Of a DNA stretch of 64,000 nucleotides, positions 57,113 through 64,000 are shown in pieces. The notes under the pieces are model-generated. The model was not told the origin of the DNA, ran no database searches, and was given only the letters and a program-made list of their open reading frames with translations. Source of the stretch: an uncultured Planktomarina sp. (GTDB lineage Bacteria; Pseudomonadota; Alphaproteobacteria; Rhodobacterales; Rhodobacteraceae); assembly GCA_905181815.1 (NCBI GenBank), contig CAJIZA010000001.1:806001-870000 (forward strand), written 5' to 3'. The position numbers and the translations under genes were made by a program. Each line of letters starts with the position of its first letter. Within the stretch, counting starts at the first letter, position 1.

Positions 57113-58132
57113 ATGGCTTCTGTTCATGGTCCAAAACTAATCGCCGGGAATTCCAACTTAAAGCTGGCTCGCTCGATGGCGCGGCGCATGTCTCTGCATC
57201 GGGGCATGAATGTGGACCTTGTGGATGCGCGGGTTGAACGCTTCAACGATGGCGAAATTTTCGTCGAGGTGTTCGAAAACGTCCGCGATGAGGATATGTT
57301 CATCATTCAACCCACCTCACGCCCCGCCAATGACGCGTTGATGGAGCTTTTGATCATCGCTGATGCTCTGAAACGCTCTTCCGCCAGCCGCATCACGGCT
57401 GTGATCCCTTACTTCGGCTACGCGCGTCAAGACCGTCGCAGCAAGGCACGCACGCCGATCACCGCCAAACTGGTGGCCAATATGCTCGAAAAGGCCGGCA
57501 TTGAGCGGATTCTCACCCTTGATCTTCATGCGACACAAATTCAGGGATTTTTCGATATTCCGGTCGACAATCTTTATGCTTCCCCCATCTTTGCCCTGGA
57601 CGTCAAACATCATTTCAAAGACCAAATGGACAATCTGATGGTGGTCTCCCCCGATGTGGGCGGCGTGGCTCGCGCACGAGATTTGGCACAACGCATCGAT
57701 GCGCCACTGTCGATTGTCGACAAACGCCGGGAGAAGGCTGGTGAAGTGGCAGAAATGACGGTGATTGGCAATGTCGAAGGCCGCACCTGCTTGATTGTAG
57801 ATGATATCGTCGATACCGCCGGCACGCTGTGCAAAGCGGCTGATGTCTTGATGAAGAATGGTGCGAAAGAAGTACATTCCTACATCACCCACGGGGTTCT
57901 ATCGGGTCCTGCGGTGGATAGGATTACCAAATCTGTAATGAAAAACCTGATCATTACGGACACGATCGAGGCCACAGATGCGGTCGCCAATGCGCCCAAT
58001 ATCCGGATCGTTCACACTGCCCCCATATTCGCGCAGGCCATTTTGAACACATGGAGCGGCACGTCGGTTTCCTCGCTTTTCTCAACCAAATCCTTATCAG
58101 CGATTTATGAGGGCATTTACGACTGCAGCTAA
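57113..58132 (+). CDS. prs: Ribose-phosphate pyrophosphokinase
   Basis: A 339-residue enzyme that makes PRPP for nucleotides, histidine and tryptophan. [11 protein letters not shown] starts it; [44 protein letters not shown] and the PRPP loop [15 protein letters not shown] are present. ATG at 57113 is the conserved start. It is divergent from the isomerase gene with about 107 bases between. Confidence 0.97.
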   Translation: MASVHGPKLIAGNSNLKLARSMARRMSLHRGMNVDLVDARVERFNDGEIFVEVFENVRDEDMFIIQPTSRPANDALMELLIIADALKRSSASRITAVIPYFGYARQDRRSKARTPITAKLVANMLEKAGIERILTLDLHATQIQGFFDIPVDNLYASPIFALDVKHHFKDQMDNLMVVSPDVGGVARARDLAQRIDAPLSIVDKRREKAGEVAEMTVIGNVEGRTCLIVDDIVDTAGTLCKAADVLMKNGAKEVHSYITHGVLSGPAVDRITKSVMKNLIITDTIEATDAVANAPNIRIVHTAPIFAQAILNTWSGTSVSSLFSTKSLSAIYEGIYDCS

Positions 58133-58154
58133 TATCGGCGCATTAGTAGACTTC

Positions 58155-58467
58155 CTATTGGTCTGGATCTGCCACGCACCCAATCGCTAGCCAACTGACA
58201 CTCACCCGGACAATACGTGTGTCAGAGCAGATGCGAATCACCAGGTCAATTCCTGTCTCGGTCACGTTTTCCGCCCGAATGTCACCACGGGCATTGCTGT
58301 GATTGCCCATGTCCCACGTGGTGAGGCCCACCTGGACCATCGTTTGCGCGGTAAAGGCTTCGGAAAATTCAACCGCCCGCGAAACGTTGCGAGGACCGGA
58401 ACCTGTTCACATTTCTCCACCATCTTGAAAGTCTTAAAAAATCAAGCGTTCCTTGATCGACCTCCAT
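58155..58467 (-). pseudogene. H-type lectin domain protein, broken
   Basis: The C-terminal part is an open frame (VQVGLTTWDMGNHSNARGDIRAENVTETG...) of the H-type lectin family common near atp genes in roseobacters. Read upstream in the same frame the family motif continues as DFQDGGEM-stop-TGSGPRNV, where TGA stands for the Trp codon TGG of the usual DGGEMWTG. Still further up, the start part from the ATG at 58467 (MEVDQGTLDF) lies in another frame, so a T/A-run frameshift must separate the two. Two lesions make a functional full-length protein unlikely. It sits between prs and atpC in the 449-base gap. Confidence 0.75.
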
Positions 58468-58537
58468 GGTATGTGATGATACGCGTTTGATGCGGCACAG
58501 GCTAAGTTCTTAAAATTAATTATAATAAATCAAAACG

Positions 58538-58558
58538 AAAAAGGGCCCACACGGGCCC
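58538..58558 (-). terminator. Intrinsic terminator of the atp operon
   Basis: GGGCCC-GTGT-GGGCCC on the minus strand is followed at once by TTTTT. It lies 24 bases after the atpC stop. Confidence 0.75.
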
Positions 58559-58581
58559 CATTTCCAATATTATCAGAACGC

Positions 58582-58988
58582 TTAACCAGCGTTGAGGCCC
58601 AAGGCAGCGGCCAGAACAGCCAAATCAGACTGCACCTTACGGGCTGCCTCTTGGGCCGCTTCACTGGCTTTTTCAACCGCTTCAGCTGCGCCAGCAATGA
58701 TGCCATCCATATCTTCCTGGTTGACATCCGCTTTTGCCATCGCACGCTCTGCAATCACGGTAACGCCCTGCGCTGTGACTTCAGCAAAACCACCGGTGAC
58801 AACGTACTCGCTGACACCGCCGGAGGCGCTGACCGACAAGACGCCAGGCCGCAAAGTGGTCAAAACAGGCTCATGGTTCGCCATGGCTGTCATATCCCCT
58901 TCTGATCCAGGAATTTGAACCGCAGTCGCCTCGAAAGAAGCGAGGCTTCTTTCAGGGCTGACCAGATCAAAGTTCAATGTATCTGCCA

Positions 58989-58989
<1 letters not shown>
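58582..58989 (-). CDS. atpC: ATP synthase F1 epsilon subunit
   Basis: A 135-residue epsilon subunit that links the gamma shaft to the c ring and can hold ATP hydrolysis in check. [22 protein letters not shown] and [19 protein letters not shown] are the beta-sandwich marks; the C terminus is helical. Its ATG overlaps the atpD stop by one base (TAATG), for coupled translation. Last gene of the operon. Confidence 0.96.
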
Positions 58990-61299
<2,310 letters not shown>

Positions 61300-61311
61300 G
61301 TGCCACTATCC

Positions 61312-62847
61312 TTATGCGAAATCTGCGGCGAAGTCGTCCAGCGCAGCTTTAATTTTTGCTTCCGCATCACCTTTGATCTTTGGATCATCTTTGGTGATCA
61401 TGGTCAAAACGTCACTGGCTTTGCCACGCAGGTGCGCCAGAAGCCCAGCTTCGAACCGACCTACATCAGAAACGTCGATCTTGTCCAAATAGCCTTTGGT
61501 ACCTGCATAGATCACGCAAACAATTTCAGCATTTGTCAAAGGCGCATACTGAGGCTGTTTCATCAACTCAGTCAAACGCGCGCCACGGCTCAGCAATTGC
61601 TGGGTCGCTGCATCAAGATCAGAGCCAAATTGCGCAAAAGCGGCCATCTCGCGATATTGCGCCAATTCCAGTTTCACCGGACCCGCAACAGATTTCATCG
61701 CGTTAGTTTGTGCGGAGGAGCCCACTCGGGAAACGGACAGGCCAGTATTTACCGCAGGACGGATGCCTTGATAGAACAATTCTGTTTCCAAGAAGATCTG
61801 ACCATCTGTGATCGAGATCACGTTTGTTGGAATAAAGGCTGAAACGTCGCCACCTTGTGTTTCAATGATCGGCAAAGCAGTCAAAGAGCCCGATCCGTTA
61901 TCTTCGTTCAACTTTGAAGAGCGCTCCAGCAATCTGGAGTGCAGATAGAACACATCCCCTGGATAGGCTTCACGTCCAGGCGGGCGACGCAAGAGCAAGG
62001 ACATCTGGCGATAAGATACCGCCTGTTTGGATAGATCATCATAAATGATTAAAGCATGCTTGCCGTTATCGCGGAAATACTCTGCCATGGACGTCGCCGC
62101 ATAGGGTGCCAAGAACTGCATCGGTGCGGGGTCAGAGGCGGTTGCGGCCACAACGATTGAATAGTCAATCGCACCAGATTCTTCGAGCTTTTTCACCAAT
62201 TGAGCCACAGTCGAACGCTTTTGACCCACTGCCACGTAAACGCAATACAATTTTTCGGTGTCGTCCGCCGCCACATCATTGTATGATTTTTGGTTCAAGA
62301 TCGTATCGAGCGCCACGGCTGTTTTACCAGTCTGACGGTCCCCAATGATCAATTCGCGCTGGCCACGGCCGATCGGAATCATCGCATCTACGGACTTTAA
62401 ACCTGTCGCCATCGGCTCATGCACCGATTTACGCGGGATGATGCCGGGCGCTTTAACGTCCGCTTGGCTCCGCAATTTGGTTTTGATCGGACCTTTGCCG
62501 TCCAATGGATTGCCCAAACCGTCAACAACACGGCCCAGCAATTCTGGACCAACAGGAACGTCCACAATAGAGTTTGTGCGTTTGACTGTGTCGCCTTCTT
62601 TAATATCCCGGTCGGACCCGAAAATAACAACACCAACGTTGTCCGATTCCAAGTTTAGCGCCATCCCTTGGATGCCGCCGGGAAATTCGACCATTTCACC
62701 AGCTTGAACGTTATCCAAACCATACACGCGCGCAATACCATCCCCAACGGAAAGGACACGGCCCACTTCGGCAACTTCAGCTTCTTGGCCAAAGTTTTTA
62801 ATCTGGTCTTTTAAGATCGCAGAGATTTCTGCAGCTTCGATCGCCAT
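61312..62847 (-). CDS. atpA: ATP synthase F1 alpha subunit
   Basis: A 511-residue regulatory nucleotide-binding subunit. Walker [12 protein letters not shown] is at 169-179, preceded by the [12 protein letters not shown] strand; the C-terminal helical region is complete. It follows atpH immediately (0-base gap) and precedes atpG by 12. Confidence 0.98.
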   Translation of the reverse strand: MAIEAAEISAILKDQIKNFGQEAEVAEVGRVLSVGDGIARVYGLDNVQAGEMVEFPGGIQGMALNLESDNVGVVIFGSDRDIKEGDTVKRTNSIVDVPVGPELLGRVVDGLGNPLDGKGPIKTKLRSQADVKAPGIIPRKSVHEPMATGLKSVDAMIPIGRGQRELIIGDRQTGKTAVALDTILNQKSYNDVAADDTEKLYCVYVAVGQKRSTVAQLVKKLEESGAIDYSIVVAATASDPAPMQFLAPYAATSMAEYFRDNGKHALIIYDDLSKQAVSYRQMSLLLRRPPGREAYPGDVFYLHSRLLERSSKLNEDNGSGSLTALPIIETQGGDVSAFIPTNVISITDGQIFLETELFYQGIRPAVNTGLSVSRVGSSAQTNAMKSVAGPVKLELAQYREMAAFAQFGSDLDAATQQLLSRGARLTELMKQPQYAPLTNAEIVCVIYAGTKGYLDKIDVSDVGRFEAGLLAHLRGKASDVLTMITKDDPKIKGDAEAKIKAALDDFAADFA

Positions 62848-63408
62848 TTATCCGACCTCTTTCATTTTGTTCTGAAGGGCATTGAGCTTGGAGCGGATCG
62901 ACGTGTCGATCATCTTAGAGCCCATTTTAACGACAAGACCGCCAATTAGGCTTTCATCAACAGTCGCTTTGATTTTCACGTCAAGGTCCAATTGAGCCTT
63001 GAGCGTTTTGGCCAATTTCGTGGCCTGCGTTTTGGTCAGCGCTTTGGCAGAAGTCACCTCAGCGGTCACCTCGCCCTTATCCTCCGCGATTCGCGCACGC
63101 AGTGCCGCCAAAAGGCTGGGCAGTACAAACAAACGGCGCTTAGCAGCCATCAACGACAGCGTGTTGACCATTATTGGTTGCAATTTCATTTTCTGGGCCA
63201 CGGCTGTGATCGCCTGCCCCATTTCTGCACGTGTGTAGACGGGTGATGTCACCAAAGCGCGCAAATCTGCGCTTTCGCTCAATGCGCTCTCCAGCACATC
63301 TACATCAGCCTCCAGTGGCTTCAACTTCTTGTCGTCTTTGGCAAGCGAAAACACCGCTGTTGAATAGCGGCTTGCAATACCAGAAGAGATCGATGCTGGT
63401 TCGGACAA
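62848..63408 (-). CDS. atpH: ATP synthase F1 delta subunit
   Basis: A 186-residue stator subunit that joins F1 to the membrane b subunit. [12 protein letters not shown] near the start and [22 protein letters not shown] at the end are the family motifs. No ATG fits. TTG at 63408 has AGAGGG 6 bases upstream and gives the normal length and the usual SEPASIS start; an in-frame TTG at 63456 would add 16 residues that repeat the same SE pattern. The F0 genes are not in this window. Confidence 0.92.
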   Translation of the reverse strand: MSEPASISSGIASRYSTAVFSLAKDDKKLKPLEADVDVLESALSESADLRALVTSPVYTRAEMGQAITAVAQKMKLQPIMVNTLSLMAAKRRLFVLPSLLAALRARIAEDKGEVTAEVTSAKALTKTQATKLAKTLKAQLDLDVKIKATVDESLIGGLVVKMGSKMIDTSIRSKLNALQNKMKEVG

Positions 63409-63640
63409 AGACAACCCTCTCGATGCTGGCCCGTCCGAAACTTGAGCTTCAGACAAAGGCGTTGGACGCGCGCCATAGATCTATAGCGGCAAAATCTCAC
63501 GCGGTTTAGCAGAGCATTTCGCACGCCGCAATGCTAATGACGGGCAAAAAGACCGCAAAAATTCCAAAAACAAAGCATTTACGAAGGGTGCGTACTTTTG
63601 TTCCGCCTAAGACGCGCAAAAAAGCCGAATCCGTAGGATG

Positions 63641-64000
63641 TCAAAGATTGCCCGATTGTGCAGAAATCGGATCTGGAGCTTTGATCCCCTCCAAAATCCC
63701 CAAGGAGCGCGAGATAATCTGCCCCAAGCCAGGCCGACGGGGACGCGGCACTTGCTTGCTCACCTCCAGAATCAGAACGCCGCCCCCGCGCCAAGCTGGG
63801 ATATTTTGCCCAATGCGCTCAATCGGCCCGGACATGCGCCGCCAAAGCGATCCAGACCACGGCGGCTGATAGAGGGCCATCACATGATGCTCGGGCAAAA
63901 ACCCATGCCACTTCAGCCGAGATTCCAATTGCCCAGCGGTATAGGGGCGCGCAAAGGAGAACGGCGTGCCTTCTCTACGCGCCCAGAGACTGGCTCGATT
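63641..64000 (-). CDS. Methyltransferase-like protein, C-terminal part
   Basis: The frame runs from the window edge to a TAG at 63641 (about 119 visible residues). It carries the elements WARREGTPFSF, YTAGQLESRLKWHGF, LYQPPWSGSLWRRM and a last strand with EVSKQV, which fit the C-terminal half of a UbiE-like SAM methyltransferase found in Rhodobacterales. The SAM-binding half lies beyond the window. Its substrate is unknown. It is followed by the 232-base gap before atpH, where no gene is seen and where the atp promoter should lie. Confidence 0.65.
   Translation of the reverse strand, partial: NRASLWARREGTPFSFARPYTAGQLESRLKWHGFLPEHHVMALYQPPWSGSLWRRMSGPIERIGQNIPAWRGGGVLILEVSKQVPRPRRPGLGQIISRSLGILEGIKAPDPISAQSGNL

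Overview
The window looks like a chromosomal segment of a marine alphaproteobacterium of the Roseobacter group (Rhodobacteraceae). The GC content is moderate, judged by eye. Evidence for the lineage is the atpHAGDC operon followed by an H-type-lectin relict, the lgt-midA-pgeF operon, the Lrp/trxB divergon, small DUF1150, DUF465 and YbjN proteins typical of Rhodobacterales, TRAP transport and a complete phenylacetate gene block. No rRNA, tRNA, CRISPR array, insertion sequence or phage gene was seen.

Layout. 1-5.2 kb: a small catabolic group (MFS exporter end, Zn-alcohol dehydrogenase, enolase-superfamily enzyme, rhodanese, class III aminotransferase). 5.3-9.7 kb: glycine cleavage operon gcvT-gcvH-gcvP. 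9.6-16.3 kb: an amine/amino-acid uptake and oxidation region (DadA-like flavoprotein, PotD-like binding protein, and an opposing operon of a Rieske oxygenase with PotB, PotC and PotA). 16.4-20.4 kb: a TRAP transporter (dctP-Q-M) divergent from a phytanoyl-CoA-dioxygenase-type hydroxylase. 20.4-31.3 kb: the phenylacetyl-CoA pathway in two divergent operons, paaZ-X-A-B-C-D-E (minus) and paaG-I-J-K-R (plus), with both a PaaX and a TetR-type PaaR regulator and a good PaaR-like operator between them. 31.3-34.4 kb: aroQ, an aromatic-amino-acid decarboxylase and an SDR. 34.4-45 kb: housekeeping genes (csaA, proC, ybjN, ubiK, lgt, midA, pgeF, lrp, trxB, sat-cysC, hsp20). 45-58 kb: purE-purK, groES-groEL with a CIRCE element, a nuclease-fold protein, pyrophosphatase, ribF, threonine aldolase, prs. 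58.5-63.4 kb: atpHAGDC. The right edge cuts a methyltransferase.

How the genes work together. PaaK activates phenylacetate to its CoA ester, PaaABCDE epoxidises it, PaaG isomerises the epoxide to an oxepin, PaaZ opens and oxidises the ring, and PaaJ performs the final thiolysis. No paaF or paaH is present, so the middle beta-oxidation steps must be encoded elsewhere. The glycine cleavage genes, DadA-like enzyme, aminotransferase, Rieske oxygenase and polyamine-type ABC transporter suggest use of nitrogen-containing osmolytes or amines, but the substrate cannot be read from the sequence.

The least expected signal is a set of four broken genes with non-essential functions in an otherwise intact region: a tandem GNAT acetyltransferase with two +1 frameshifts, an alpha/beta hydrolase with a -1 shift in an A run, an H-type lectin with a Trp-to-stop change and a frameshift, and a lipoprotein resembling TbpB-like beta-barrels with several lesions. 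I did not find a clearly novel defence or mobile system. The most interesting candidates are the Rieske/PotBCA module and the dual-regulator paa divergon.
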